From: Leptospira sp. GIMC2001
Lineage (GTDB): Bacteria > Spirochaetota > Leptospiria > Leptospirales > Leptospiraceae
Direction of reading: 5' to 3'
DNA length: 64,000 nt
NCBI RefSeq assembly: GCF_028462125.1
Contig: NZ_CP115468.1
Span: forward strand, 434,001-498,000
Positions 36,504 to 46,481 of the stretch are shown here, in pieces. The notes beneath the pieces are model-generated. The model was not told the DNA's origin. It did no database searches and saw only the letters and a list, made by a program, of their open reading frames with translations. The translations under genes were made by a program, and so were the position numbers. Within the stretch, counting starts at the first letter, position 1, and each line of letters opens with the position of its first letter.

Positions 36504-37670
36504 ATGTACCAGCCATTTACTGAGCAACAATTGGAAATCCGAAACCTAGTTTGGAATTTTGTTAAGAAAGAAATTACACATGAAGTAGCCATCCATTGGG
36601 ATGAAGAGAATAAAGCACCAGTCGAACTCCTAGCAAAAATGAGAAATGAGCTTGGAATCAACGGTCTTGTGATTCCAGAAGAATACGGTGGTTGGGGACT
36701 TGGCTCTGTTGAGCAGTGCCTTGCAATCGAAGAACTTTCAAGAGGTTGTTTGGGAATCGCTCTTGGCTTTGCATACACTGGACTTGGAATGCTCCCACTT
36801 TTGAAGGGTGCAACTCACGAGCAGAAATTGAAATGGCTACCAGGAATCGCTGATGGTTCCGTTGGAGTATCATTTTGTCTATCCGAACCTGGAGCTGGAT
36901 CTGACGTTCCTGGAATGACAACTCGTGCCGAGAAAAAAGGCGATAAATGGATCATCAATGGTGCAAAACAATGGATCACTGGTGGTGGATTAGCAGACTA
37001 TTTTACAGTTTTCGCATATACTGATAGAAACAGAGGAACTCGTGGAGTATCTTGCTTCTATGTTCCTAAGACTGCAAAAGGATTAATTGTCGGTAAGAAA
37101 GAAGACAAATTAGGAATCCGTTCCTCTGACACAAGACAGATCATTTTCGAAGACTGTGAAGTTGGCGAAGATGCATTGGTTGGTAAAGAGAATATGGGTT
37201 TTATCTATGCTCTTCAAACACTTAACGCTTCTAGACCTTTCGTTGCTGTGATGGGTGTTGGTGTTTCTCAAGCTTGTATGGACTACGCAAGTAGATATTC
37301 AAGAGAAAGAGAGCAGTTTGGAACCAAAATTTCAACATTCCAAGCCGTACAACATATGTTAGCTGATATGTCTATCAAATTAGAAACTTCTAGAGAGATC
37401 GCTTATAAAGCTGCGAGAATGGCTGACGCAAATGATCCAAACTTGCCAAAGTATTCTGCTATCGCAAAAGCTTATTGCTCAGAAATGGCGATGCAAAACT
37501 CTCTCGATGCAGTTCAAATCTATGGTGGTTATGGATATACGAAAGAATATCCAGTTGAGAAATTGATGCGTGATGCTAAGATTCTTTGTATTTTTGAAGG
37601 AACTACTCAGATCCAGAAAAACGAGATCGCAGCTTACGTAATCAAGGAAGCAGCTTCCAACAAAGATTGA
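36504..37670 (+). CDS. Acyl-CoA dehydrogenase
   Basis: A 388-residue FAD enzyme of fatty acid or branched-chain acyl-CoA oxidation, cytosolic. Family motifs are VSFCLSEPGAGSD, WITGGGLADYFTVFA, YSREREQFGTKISTFQ, IYGGYGYTKEYPVEKLMRD and IFEGTTQIQ, whose Glu is the catalytic base of short-chain and related enzymes. I chose the ATG at 36504 (MYQPFTEQQLEIRN), which matches the family's usual start and follows AAGGG; a longer in-frame start at 36393 would add 37 atypical residues. It is divergent from the SGNH hydrolase gene and ends in a clear terminator. Confidence 0.95.
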   Translation: MYQPFTEQQLEIRNLVWNFVKKEITHEVAIHWDEENKAPVELLAKMRNELGINGLVIPEEYGGWGLGSVEQCLAIEELSRGCLGIALGFAYTGLGMLPLLKGATHEQKLKWLPGIADGSVGVSFCLSEPGAGSDVPGMTTRAEKKGDKWIINGAKQWITGGGLADYFTVFAYTDRNRGTRGVSCFYVPKTAKGLIVGKKEDKLGIRSSDTRQIIFEDCEVGEDALVGKENMGFIYALQTLNASRPFVAVMGVGVSQACMDYASRYSREREQFGTKISTFQAVQHMLADMSIKLETSREIAYKAARMADANDPNLPKYSAIAKAYCSEMAMQNSLDAVQIYGGYGYTKEYPVEKLMRDAKILCIFEGTTQIQKNEIAAYVIKEAASNKD

Positions 37671-37697
37671 TCGTTTTTTGGTCTAACAACTGACACT

Positions 37698-37727
37698 AAA
37701 AAGGTGACTCTTGGGTCACCTTTTTTT
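37698..37727 (+). terminator. Rho-independent terminator of the acyl-CoA dehydrogenase gene
   Basis: AAAAAGGTGAC and GTCACCTTTTT form a stem around TCTTGG, followed by more T residues, about 28 bases after the stop codon. It can work in both directions because the stem is flanked by A and T runs. The following gap up to 37880 shows no gene. Confidence 0.88.
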
Positions 37728-37880
37728 ATGACTATGTAGAAATCTGTATTATAAAATATGGGTGTTTCTAATAAAAAATTAGCAATTTTCGCGAAAATAT
37801 TTTCTCTGATATTTCCAAACTACACAATTTAGCAGAAATTATCGGTTGATTTTCTATGAATCAATTCTAGGCTTTAAGGA

Positions 37881-38738
37881 ATGAAGATTAGTCGAACTTT
37901 TTCCACCAATTTTATTCTTATTCTTTCATTTTTAATTACTATAAACTGCGACACATCAAAGAAGAAAGATGATAATCTTGTAGAAAATCTGCTATGCTAC
38001 TCTTTTGCAAATTGTGGAAATTCCAATGGAACTCGTTTTGGAATGTTGGGAGATAGTTGGACGGATCTTTTATTTGGTGCTCCAGCAATTCAAACTCTTA
38101 GATACCATCTCGAGAATTCATACGATTATAAAATCACAGGAGCGACCTTGGGTGGACAAGAAATCTCGCGAGTGCTATCAGGAGGACTTCATATTCAAGT
38201 AATTGATCAAGCAGGAGCAGATATAAAATATATGCTCTTATCTTTGGGTGGAAATGATTTACAATTCAATCCAGGAGCATATGTATTGGATCCAATAGGA
38301 GAGAGAGCAAAGAGATTTGCAGAATTCGAATCCAATCTAAAGACGATCGTCTATTCAGGAAATCTCCACAAACAAAATAAATACGGAGGTGAACCTTTAA
38401 TCTGGATCATTCATGGCTATGATTATCCCAACCCACTGAATGAGAATCAACTATCCTCTACATCTTGTAGGTCATCATTACTTGCAGCGGGATTTGCTGA
38501 TTCTCAGATTCAGCAATTCACATCAGGAAATTTAGATCTATTCAATGATTTCCTGCAGAATCTGACTTTTGAAATACCTGGTCTGGTGTATATCAATCTA
38601 AGAGGAAATTTAGGTGGTCCACCTTATTCAGATGCCGGAAATATGTTTGATTGTATTCATCCCACTTCATTGGGTTTTAAAACAATAACAGACAAGTACG
38701 TGTTACAGCTTAAAGTAACTACAGGAGATGAAAAGTGA
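37881..38738 (+). CDS. SGNH-hydrolase lipoprotein
   Basis: A 285-residue protein whose signal ends FLITINC (Cys 23), so it is lipidated. FGMLGDSWTD holds the catalytic Ser (GDS), LLSLGGNDLQF the block III GxND with its Asn, and FDCIHPTSLGF the DxxH of block V. It is a second and distinct member of the superfamily within 3 kb of the secreted one at 35058-36326. Cys residues at CYSFANCG and in the last third may form disulfides. Its last four bases overlap the next gene, a beta-barrel, suggesting both act in the outer membrane or periplasm. Confidence 0.82.
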   Translation: MKISRTFSTNFILILSFLITINCDTSKKKDDNLVENLLCYSFANCGNSNGTRFGMLGDSWTDLLFGAPAIQTLRYHLENSYDYKITGATLGGQEISRVLSGGLHIQVIDQAGADIKYMLLSLGGNDLQFNPGAYVLDPIGERAKRFAEFESNLKTIVYSGNLHKQNKYGGEPLIWIIHGYDYPNPLNENQLSSTSCRSSLLAAGFADSQIQQFTSGNLDLFNDFLQNLTFEIPGLVYINLRGNLGGPPYSDAGNMFDCIHPTSLGFKTITDKYVLQLKVTTGDEK

Positions 38739-39595
38739 AGTATTTTAAAAATTCATCTCACTCAATCAATATCTCTAAAGCTGTTCATTTTTTAGTTAAG
38801 AATTGCAAATATACATTATATTTTTCCATTGCAGTAATCTATATTTTCTCTGCAGATTCGATTTCAGCTCAAGAGAATTCTTCCAAATTTCGACATCCTT
38901 TAAATATCCAAGCAGTTGGATTGTATTCTAAAATTCAACTCGATGGAACAAGCTGGGAACGAAGAGACGGAGAGACCTATCAGAATAGTAAAAAAGGAAT
39001 TGTAGAAGGTGAGTTCAAAGCTTTAGAAAATCTATCGTTTGCATTTAATACTGGTTATACAAACTTTACAAATACCGATTCGGGTTCTTACAAGGCAAGA
39101 GATCGAATAGGTTTCGGAGTCAAGTCAGCTTGGGAAGGAAAAGACTGGTTGTTTGGGATGGGACTGTATGGATATAGCAAAGATTCACATATTCCTAAGA
39201 CGGAAACTGTCAATCCGAACTTATATTTGGTTCGACCTTACATCGGTGGCGGATTTCAATTCATTGGGTTTCAGATACTTGCCAATATTGAATTCCAATC
39301 CGAAACCAATTCCAAATTTAATGAATCCTATAATGAAGAATTTCGTCGCCACTACAAAGTAGGTGCTTCTGTCTCCTATGGGTTTACGGATTTCTTAACA
39401 GGATTTCTCGAAGCAGAAACTCGCATCCCCTACAATAAGGAAATTGATACAAATACTCGCTACGGAAATGTATATCCAGGAATATCCTACAAATCAGATG
39501 TCGGTACATTTGCAGTTTCCGCTGGATTCCCAGTGATTGATGACAGACTGTTCGATCGCCAAGTTCGATTAAGTTATTTCTACTTTTGGTATTAA
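38735..39595 (+). CDS. Outer-membrane beta-barrel-like protein
   Basis: A 286-residue protein starting with GTG (38735) inside the stop of the SGNH gene; GGAG lies about 9 bases before it. An internal hydrophobic stretch at about 24-42 followed by SAQENSS looks like a late signal peptide. The rest is made of amphipathic strands ending with aromatic residues, and the last residues LSYFYFWY end in an aromatic, as in outer-membrane barrels. About ten to twelve strands can be imagined. It may export, display or modify a product with the adjacent SGNH enzyme. Confidence 0.65.
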   Translation: MKYFKNSSHSINISKAVHFLVKNCKYTLYFSIAVIYIFSADSISAQENSSKFRHPLNIQAVGLYSKIQLDGTSWERRDGETYQNSKKGIVEGEFKALENLSFAFNTGYTNFTNTDSGSYKARDRIGFGVKSAWEGKDWLFGMGLYGYSKDSHIPKTETVNPNLYLVRPYIGGGFQFIGFQILANIEFQSETNSKFNESYNEEFRRHYKVGASVSYGFTDFLTGFLEAETRIPYNKEIDTNTRYGNVYPGISYKSDVGTFAVSAGFPVIDDRLFDRQVRLSYFYFWY

Positions 39596-39660
39596 CTTCG
39601 GAGATTAAAATCTTTCAGACCAATCACTAAACATAACCTAAGAATTTTCATGAGAAAAAA

Positions 39661-40449
39661 TTATATAGGTTCAGGGCTTGGCTCTTGAACTGGAACAGGC
39701 TCGACTCCACCAGATGGTGGATTTTTCCCCGGCTCAAGATCTCGAATAGGCCTTTTGGAATTCTCAGAAGATGGAGAATCAGCGTTCGGTGTAAAAGAAT
39801 TACTTGGTCTAAAAAAGTTAGAGTTAGATTCTTTGGGTCTTAGAGTATCGCGAATGTATTTTATGGTCGTCTCATCTTGAGATGGATTCAAATAGCTAAG
39901 TGAATCATTTCGCCATCTAGTTCTTGACGGACTTTCCCAATGAAAAGATTTCATGAATAGATCAACTTCATTGCGATAAGTATAGTAGTGTTTGCGTATC
40001 ACTTTTGCTTGAATTATAAAATAGTCTGTATCTTTCTTTGCGAAAATAAATCGATTGGTTACAAGGCTATTGTCTTCATGGTAATGAATAACTAGAAAAT
40101 GAGCTTCGTCGAAACCATTGTATTCGTTTCCAAGTCTCACTTCTTGAATCACCCTCAGATCTGGAAATTTTCTTAGATAGAGATCGAGATTCTCTTCAAT
40201 AAATCGGTCCGTATCCCAATTTTTAGGTCGTTCTTGTGTATCAATCCGCAATATTGCTTTATTATCTTTTTCTAACATTACTACAAGGTTAGAAGGCGAT
40301 CTTTCTATAGTTTTGAACCAACCTCTTGGATATTGGAATTCCAAACCAAGTGAGTCCTCAATCCATGTACCATAGCTGGGAACGGGATTATTGGAAATGG
40401 TCGTAAATCCAATCCAAGTCAGAATGATCCAAAAAGATATATTTTTCAT
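39661..40449 (-). CDS. Exported protein of unknown function with a PsbP-like core
   Basis: A 262-residue protein with an N-terminal hydrophobic signal or anchor (ISFWIILTWIGFTTIS). The middle (FQYPRGWFKTIERSPSNLVV, then FLVIHYHEDNSLVTNRFIFA and YFIIQAKVIRKHYYTYRNEV) has the strand pattern of PsbP/DUF1795-like proteins. The last 80 residues are low in complexity and rich in Pro and Ser (NPPSGGVEPVPVQEPSPEP). The call is by eye. It stands alone, divergent from the large repeat lipoprotein. Confidence 0.55.
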   Translation of the reverse strand: MKNISFWIILTWIGFTTISNNPVPSYGTWIEDSLGLEFQYPRGWFKTIERSPSNLVVMLEKDNKAILRIDTQERPKNWDTDRFIEENLDLYLRKFPDLRVIQEVRLGNEYNGFDEAHFLVIHYHEDNSLVTNRFIFAKKDTDYFIIQAKVIRKHYYTYRNEVDLFMKSFHWESPSRTRWRNDSLSYLNPSQDETTIKYIRDTLRPKESNSNFFRPSNSFTPNADSPSSENSKRPIRDLEPGKNPPSGGVEPVPVQEPSPEPI

Positions 40450-40679
40450 AGCTCTGTATCTAGTTTCGACGAATGAAATAGCAAAATTGAATCGTTTTGC
40501 ACATCTAGACCTTCGGAAATTTGAGCTAATGCGACATAATAAACATCATGCATGGCAGATATGTCTTTTTGTTTATTTATTGTTGACTTTTTATACATTA
40601 TTTCGTCTGTTACCTCTAGTGGTACAACCTGTACGGTTGGCTTCTGTTTTAGCGAAAAATTGTCTCATTTGAGGTTTAT

Positions 40680-43600
40680 ATGAAAAGTTTTCTCTCTTCG
40701 TTTATTAGGATATTCCTATATTCATTTATACTTGCTAGTTTTGCATTTACTGTTGGATGCTCTGGTAAGAAAAAAGATTCTGCGTTCTGGTTACTTCTGT
40801 TAGGTGCTGGAGGAGGCTCGGCCGGTCAGGATGCTGCACAAGATGCTAACGGTGAAACCCTTCCAGAAAATTTAGGAACGAATCCCCAGGCTGGACAAAA
40901 TGGCGATGGAATACCTCAATCTAACGCTCAACAAGAAGTCGCAACGTCTGGACCTGCAACTATCAATGGAACAATAATTCCGGTTATCGCTAACTCATCT
41001 TCGAATGATGTCTGCGGTCAGCCCGGATCACCGAATCATCCGCATTGTGTGAATCTATCTCTTATACAAGTTCAATTGGTAGCACCGAACGGAACCGTTA
41101 TTCAAGTTGTAAATCTCAATTCCGATGGAAGCTTCAGTTTTGATATTGAGAATTTACCGAATAATAATTATCGAGTTTTGATCGAGTCGGGGTATGGTCT
41201 CAATTATACTTTTGCAGATTTTAATTTTACACACAATCCTACAGCACCTGGCGGTATCACTGAAGTATCATTAGGTGAAATTTATGCGGAGCGAGCTTTT
41301 TACACATCCGGTCCAGCTTTAATCACAGGAAGTGTAATCACAGGTGGATTCAATGGGGATGTTGTAGTCTCGGCCGGACCATTGTCAGGTCTAACTGTCA
41401 ATTTTATGAGCCAAGATGGTACAATATTAGCGACAACAGTTACTGATGCTTCCGGTAACTACGAATTTTCATTTGCGAACTTAGAAAACAGTCACTACAA
41501 TATTGAGATTTTGGGAGATTCTGGAAATCAACCACACGGACTTCCTTTTGCTGATATTGTTCAAGATATTCGATTTCAATTTGAAGGATCCATTCCGTCT
41601 AACGTTACTCATTTAACCGCGCCCACTTCTAGCTTGAATTGGATGTCAGCTACAACTAGTTCCATAAGTGTTACTGGAAATGTTTATAATGCTGCAGTCA
41701 ATTCTGATAGTACGACAATATATAATCTTCAATTGATTGTTCCATCTGGTAACGTTGTCGCTACTGCTTCTATAAATGGAGCCGGCGCGTATTCTCTAAG
41801 TGCATCCAATTTAGCTGCAGGTGTATATTCTGTTCAAGCAGTTGGATCCAATAACGGAACAACCATAACCTATCCAGCTTCGAGTTCATTTTTGTTTACT
41901 CCACATTCTGCTGGATCTGTAAGAACTCAATCTTCCGTGAATCTATTTGTAGTTCCTAAACCATCAAATATTACAGGTCGAGTTGAGCACGGAGCACTCA
42001 ATTATGTTCCTGGATCTGTGATCAATTTTCGTCCAGCAGCTGATCAACCACCAGCAAATCTTCTCTATCTTTTACAAGATGATGAGATACGAGATCTAAT
42101 CAAATTGTGGCTATCGCAATCAAATGCTAACGTACTGAACAATTGTGTTCTTCAAGGCAATTTTTCCTCATCTTGTATTCAAACGAACCAAGGTGCTGGA
42201 CCATGGAATTATTCAACCTATGGCAATAAAGTATATGAAGTTCGCTCTTCAGATCTGTCCGTATTTTTTGAAGCCGTAGCAGGCAAATGGGCTTACTATG
42301 TATCTGCTCCAGGTTATGCGAACTACTGCGGTATAGAGACAGATTGTTCCACGAATCCATTGGTTCTAACGCTCAATGGAATAGATTACAATGCAGGAAC
42401 TATTTCAATGACTCCGTCGGATCGAAGATCCCAAATCGCAGGTTCTATCACTGTGAGAGATCAAATAGTTAATTCTGCAGTTGCCACAAATTATACAAAT
42501 CTTACCGGACTGTTTGTAATCCTTTTGGGTAACACAAATAGCAATGGAGATCCAATTGCACATATCACGGTTACGGTCGGAGGTTCTTATTCTTTTGGTG
42601 GTAGCTCAAAAGTTGTAACCCTTCCAGCTGGTCTTCCTAATGATCAGGCTAGGGCTGGTGTTGCGATCAACGCATTTGTTGGTATGCAAGTGATTCCAGG
42701 TTTGCCTGTATTGGGTGCAATCAATCTATCCAATGCAACTTCTGTAGTGGGAGAGACAATCGGTGATTCAATCTATAAATCTGGGGAGACTTATAATTTC
42801 CGCCAGAGTTCTTATCAAGTTCTGGTTGTAGATCCACTCAGTCATACAACGGCTTCATCCTTTGGCGCTGATAACTCAAGCGTCGCAACAAATAGTTATG
42901 CGACTGTTCCACCAATTCTTATCTTAAATTCTACACTAAATCATCTACCAAGAAAACAGATTACGGGAAATGTTTTCAATGCGATATCGACTGCAGGGAT
43001 TACATCTGCAAGTATCACGATTGGTCGATACAATGATTCAGGATCTTTTGTTCAGGATATTCGACGTGATTGCTCTAGCAGTGATACATCTAGTGGATTC
43101 AATTGCTCGATTCCATCTGGAAATCGACTAGATCAACCCAAGATTGATCAAGCGCTCAGTTCGATATCTGTGGATGGAAATGGAAATTTCATGATAAACA
43201 ATATCAATCCCGGAAATTATGTTCTACGAATTCAAGCAACAGGATTCCAGGATCAAGATATTGAAGTGATAGTGCCACCGGTTGGAACAGTTCCGCCAGT
43301 AACCGTACCACTTGTACCAAATGTTGGTGTTGGAACTCTGGCAGGTTCCGTGAAATTACCTGGTGGATTCAATTTTGTTGGAACCTATTTCTTGGACATC
43401 GTTCATCCTGTATCAAATAACAGACCTTTGGCGGGAGTTCAACCAAATTCACTAAGCTCTGGATCCGCGAGTTTTTCGAATGCACCACAGTATTCTGTTT
43501 TTAACTTGAGTGCAGGGCAGTGGAAGGTGAGATTTGTTTCTGCTGGTTATCAGACTGTGGAAGGTATAGTTAATATCCAAGCAAATGCGGTAACAAATTT

Positions 43601-44378
43601 CGATATTATAACAATGGTGCCAGGTAGTCATAATCCAGCTTCTATTTCAGGACGAGCGATCAATGCTATCTATAACAACTCTTCGGGAATGAATGGTTTG
43701 ACCGTAAGATTGCGTCCTGGAGTCAATGTTACTTCTGGTGCTTACGCGACAGCTATCGATGGAGTCACTACATTACCCGCTTCAACAACAGCAACAGATG
43801 GTTCATTTGCGATAACCAATGTTCCGCCGGGTAATTATACTTTAGAAGTCTCTGGATCTAGTATTGCAACTGCTTATAGGACTGTGATCAGTGCAGGAAA
43901 TGATACACCATCTAACCAAAACATTCTAGTTACTCCAGTGTTGAGTAACGATGAGATGAGAATCGTTCTATCGTGGAATGCGAAACCACGTGACTTGGAT
44001 TCCCATTTAGAATTTGGTTCCTCTAAGCCACATCAAGTTGTTTGGAATGATCGAAATAAACTAGGTGGTGATGCTAAGTTAGATGTGGACGTTGTGAACG
44101 GATTTGGTCCAGAAACTGTAACTTTAAAAGGATCAGCTTGGTCACAGACAAGAAGAGGTTACAGCATCTACAACTGGTCGAATGAAGCTAATATGTCTAC
44201 ATCCGGCGCTGTGATTCGAGTCTATAAAAAAACTGGTTTGGTTAGAACCTATTCAGTTGGATCAGGACAGATCAGTAGATGGTGGCAAATCTTTTGTCTA
44301 AACCCTGATCAATCCATAGTGGATGTGGGTGGTGCAGGTTGTTCTGCAAACTCATTCTTCAATGCTCATATGAATTGA
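40680..44378 (+). CDS. Large lipoprotein of carboxypeptidase-regulatory-like repeats with C-terminal DUF2135-like domain
   Basis: A 1232-residue protein with a signal ending AFTVGC (Cys 27). A Gly/Gln/Asn-rich linker follows, then at least seven beta-sandwich units that each open with a similar strand: ITGSVITGG, VTGNVYNAA, ITGRVEHGA, IAGSITVRD, ITGNVFNAI, LAGSVKLPG and ISGRAINAI. Each unit has a GNFxxxNIxPGNYxL-like end, typical of CarboxypepD_reg/SdrD-B folds. The end (RIVLSWNAKPRDLDSHLEF) resembles the DUF2135/YfaP domain. It is likely on the cell surface, as an adhesin or structural protein. GAGG precedes the ATG; a 230-base leader lies upstream. A terminator follows at 44418. Confidence 0.82.
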   Translation: MKSFLSSFIRIFLYSFILASFAFTVGCSGKKKDSAFWLLLLGAGGGSAGQDAAQDANGETLPENLGTNPQAGQNGDGIPQSNAQQEVATSGPATINGTIIPVIANSSSNDVCGQPGSPNHPHCVNLSLIQVQLVAPNGTVIQVVNLNSDGSFSFDIENLPNNNYRVLIESGYGLNYTFADFNFTHNPTAPGGITEVSLGEIYAERAFYTSGPALITGSVITGGFNGDVVVSAGPLSGLTVNFMSQDGTILATTVTDASGNYEFSFANLENSHYNIEILGDSGNQPHGLPFADIVQDIRFQFEGSIPSNVTHLTAPTSSLNWMSATTSSISVTGNVYNAAVNSDSTTIYNLQLIVPSGNVVATASINGAGAYSLSASNLAAGVYSVQAVGSNNGTTITYPASSSFLFTPHSAGSVRTQSSVNLFVVPKPSNITGRVEHGALNYVPGSVINFRPAADQPPANLLYLLQDDEIRDLIKLWLSQSNANVLNNCVLQGNFSSSCIQTNQGAGPWNYSTYGNKVYEVRSSDLSVFFEAVAGKWAYYVSAPGYANYCGIETDCSTNPLVLTLNGIDYNAGTISMTPSDRRSQIAGSITVRDQIVNSAVATNYTNLTGLFVILLGNTNSNGDPIAHITVTVGGSYSFGGSSKVVTLPAGLPNDQARAGVAINAFVGMQVIPGLPVLGAINLSNATSVVGETIGDSIYKSGETYNFRQSSYQVLVVDPLSHTTASSFGADNSSVATNSYATVPPILILNSTLNHLPRKQITGNVFNAISTAGITSASITIGRYNDSGSFVQDIRRDCSSSDTSSGFNCSIPSGNRLDQPKIDQALSSISVDGNGNFMINNINPGNYVLRIQATGFQDQDIEVIVPPVGTVPPVTVPLVPNVGVGTLAGSVKLPGGFNFVGTYFLDIVHPVSNNRPLAGVQPNSLSSGSASFSNAPQYSVFNLSAGQWKVRFVSAGYQTVEGIVNIQANAVTNFDIITMVPGSHNPASISGRAINAIYNNSSGMNGLTVRLRPGVNVTSGAYATAIDGVTTLPASTTATDGSFAITNVPPGNYTLEVSGSSIATAYRTVISAGNDTPSNQNILVTPVLSNDEMRIVLSWNAKPRDLDSHLEFGSSKPHQVVWNDRNKLGGDAKLDVDVVNGFGPETVTLKGSAWSQTRRGYSIYNWSNEANMSTSGAVIRVYKKTGLVRTYSVGSGQISRWWQIFCLNPDQSIVDVGGAGCSANSFFNAHMN

Positions 44379-44417
44379 GAAACAGTAATCAATTTAGTAC
44401 AATTGAATACTGTAATG

Positions 44418-44460
44418 ACTACATAGCGGAAGACTCTTTCGCTATGTAGTTTGTTTTATT
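44418..44460 (+). terminator. Rho-independent terminator of the large repeat lipoprotein gene
   Basis: ACTACATAGCG (44418-44428) pairs with CGCTATGTAGT (44440-44450), followed by TTGTTTTATT. It starts 40 bases after the stop codon. The gap up to 44600, where the convergent gene ends, holds nothing else evident. Confidence 0.85.
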
Positions 44461-44599
44461 ACCAATAATATATCCGTATTTGGCTAAACAAATTGTGTAT
44501 TAAACTGAATGAGAAGCTACCCAGATTGGATCAGTAAATTGTTGATATCAGTTGAGTAGCAATTACGAAGGATTGGCTAAGATGTGCTTTTAGGATAAA

Positions 44600-46105
44600 T
44601 CATTTCGTAATCGCAGATTCTTCCGCTATGCTTATCTGATATCCCTTCTCGATTCTTTCTATAAACGAGTCAAATTTTTCTTTGTCCTTGATTCCTAGAA
44701 ATTTATTGAGAATCCCTGGATCAATTGTAAAATAGCCACGTTTGGATTCCTGAACATCGGACATCATATTTGCAAGATATACCATTTCCACAACTTCTTT
44801 GTAAGGTTCTGGAGTGATGAAAGGCTTATGATGATAATCAATAATCGTAATCAAATCTTCTGGAAAATCCCATTTCTTAGCAAGTTGAGATCCAAGAGTT
44901 GCATGGCTGATTCCCAATGAAATTTCCTCTAACAGAGTAGAGTTATTCATTTCTTTTCCTTTTTGGTATGCAATCAACTTGTTAAACAAATTCTTTTCTA
45001 TTGATAGCAAAAGCAATTTACCAAGATCATGTAAAAGTCCACCAACAGCTGCTATATCACCATATTTCAATTTTCCAGATTCATTGGCTATATATCTTGC
45101 ATAGTATGAAGTTCTGTTAGAATGATCCCAGACTTCTTGAACTTTGCCATATTGTCCATCCATGACCTTACGTACACCGGTAACATAGAGAAGATTTCGA
45201 ATATTCTTAAGTCCGACTACTTTTACAGCTTGTAGAATCGTACTTACTCGCTGTCTGCTCATAAAACCTGCCGAGTTGGATAGTTTCAAAATGTCAGCAG
45301 ACAGAGCTGGATTCTTTTCTATTTCATTCGCAATCATGTTGAGATCAGAATCTGGATTGCTACAAAGATTTATGATTTTTGTGAGAGATTGGGGAAGAGG
45401 AGGTAATCCTTCCATTTCATTGAGGATTTTCGTCTTAAGTTTATTGGAAATTTCTACAGGAACTGTATTGTCCGGAACCAATAAGCTAACGCGTGTTTCT
45501 TTTCCATTCGAAGAGATTTTGAATCGATCTTGACCGATACCAGAATTCTTGAGCAATAGTTGACTGAGAATAATTCCCAGACCTGCGCTTTCCTGATTGT
45601 CACCCATATCCAAAAATGCGTCAGATAGATCATTGTATTTCTTAGCTGAATCAATTCTTTTTTGGATTCTATCCTGTTCTTCTGGTAACAAAGGAGCATT
45701 GTTCTCGATAATCATCATGAGTTCTTGGTTCTTAAGTCTCATGCGAATACAAACATAATACGCTGAACCTTTGAGGTATTCTTCTTGATCATTCCAATTC
45801 ATGATGATATCAGTTAAGAAAGCGCGCATTCCGGATTCATATTGAACTGGATTTGTTATATCAAGTTTTCTTCTTGTGAAATACTCTCTTTTTGCGTTAG
45901 CTTTGACTGCATTCATCAAAGCTTCCTTGATTACTGTATAAACAACTTCAACTAAAAATAATTTATCGATATTTGCCAAAATATGGATCAACATGGCGTA
46001 TACCTGTTGGTTAACTTCATCTGTTATGAATTGATAAGTAACCGATACATCATCTCCATTCTGGAGTTTTGCTAGAATTTCTTCCGAATTGATTGAGGCT
46101 TCCAC
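44600..46105 (-). CDS. HDOD-domain protein with N-terminal histidine-kinase-like ATPase region
   Basis: A 501-residue protein without membrane segments. The first half resembles a GHKL ATPase without a phosphoacceptor domain: VIKEALMNAVKAN looks like the N box and SAGLGIILSQLLLKNSG like the G2 box. From about residue 230 to the end is an HDOD domain, with LPPLPQSLTKIINLCSN, ILKLSNSAGFMSRQRV, IAAVGGLLHDLGKLLLL and HATLGSQLAKKW. HDOD proteins relate to signalling and cyclic-dinucleotide turnover but often lack HD catalysis; here HDLGK keeps the HD pair. The order ATPase-HDOD in one chain is uncommon. It is monocistronic as far as I can see. Confidence 0.82.
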   Translation of the reverse strand: MEASINSEEILAKLQNGDDVSVTYQFITDEVNQQVYAMLIHILANIDKLFLVEVVYTVIKEALMNAVKANAKREYFTRRKLDITNPVQYESGMRAFLTDIIMNWNDQEEYLKGSAYYVCIRMRLKNQELMMIIENNAPLLPEEQDRIQKRIDSAKKYNDLSDAFLDMGDNQESAGLGIILSQLLLKNSGIGQDRFKISSNGKETRVSLLVPDNTVPVEISNKLKTKILNEMEGLPPLPQSLTKIINLCSNPDSDLNMIANEIEKNPALSADILKLSNSAGFMSRQRVSTILQAVKVVGLKNIRNLLYVTGVRKVMDGQYGKVQEVWDHSNRTSYYARYIANESGKLKYGDIAAVGGLLHDLGKLLLLSIEKNLFNKLIAYQKGKEMNNSTLLEEISLGISHATLGSQLAKKWDFPEDLITIIDYHHKPFITPEPYKEVVEMVYLANMMSDVQESKRGYFTIDPGILNKFLGIKDKEKFDSFIERIEKGYQISIAEESAITK

Positions 46106-46211
46106 GACTCAACTATATTCCAGAATTCGCAATTGAAGGCAAATTTTTTTTCGATCTAGGTCAATTTTTGTCCAAGGAATACTGTAAGATGTTTATATGG
46201 AGGAAAAAGCA

Positions 46212-46391
46212 ATGGTGAACCGTGAAGATCTGAATCAGATGATGCAAAAGAGATTGGAAGAAATCCTACAAGGGATTGATAGGGAAAAGAAATTGCAGAA
46301 AGAATTGAGAGAAAATCAGAGATTTCTCCCAAATTTCCGCAAGAAAATGGATTTGAATCAGACATTTGAAACTTATCAGATAGTCTCTTGA
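46212..46391 (+). CDS. Small charged coiled-coil protein of unknown function
   Basis: A 59-residue protein starting MVNREDLNQMMQ. GGAGGAAA is centred about 9 bases before the ATG at 46212, a strong ribosome site, so I prefer it to the upstream ATG at 46197. The chain is mostly helix with heptad-like spacing (RLEEILQGIDREKKLQKEL). It is divergent from the HDOD gene. No family is known to me; the ribosome site is the main support. Confidence 0.5.
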   Translation: MVNREDLNQMMQKRLEEILQGIDREKKLQKELRENQRFLPNFRKKMDLNQTFETYQIVS

Positions 46392-46481
46392 ATTTTCCAT
46401 TTCAAGAAAGCGACCTTTAGGGATAAAAATAGAACCCCAAAGGCTTTAAATAATGACTTTTATACAGAGAGATTTTTTTTA

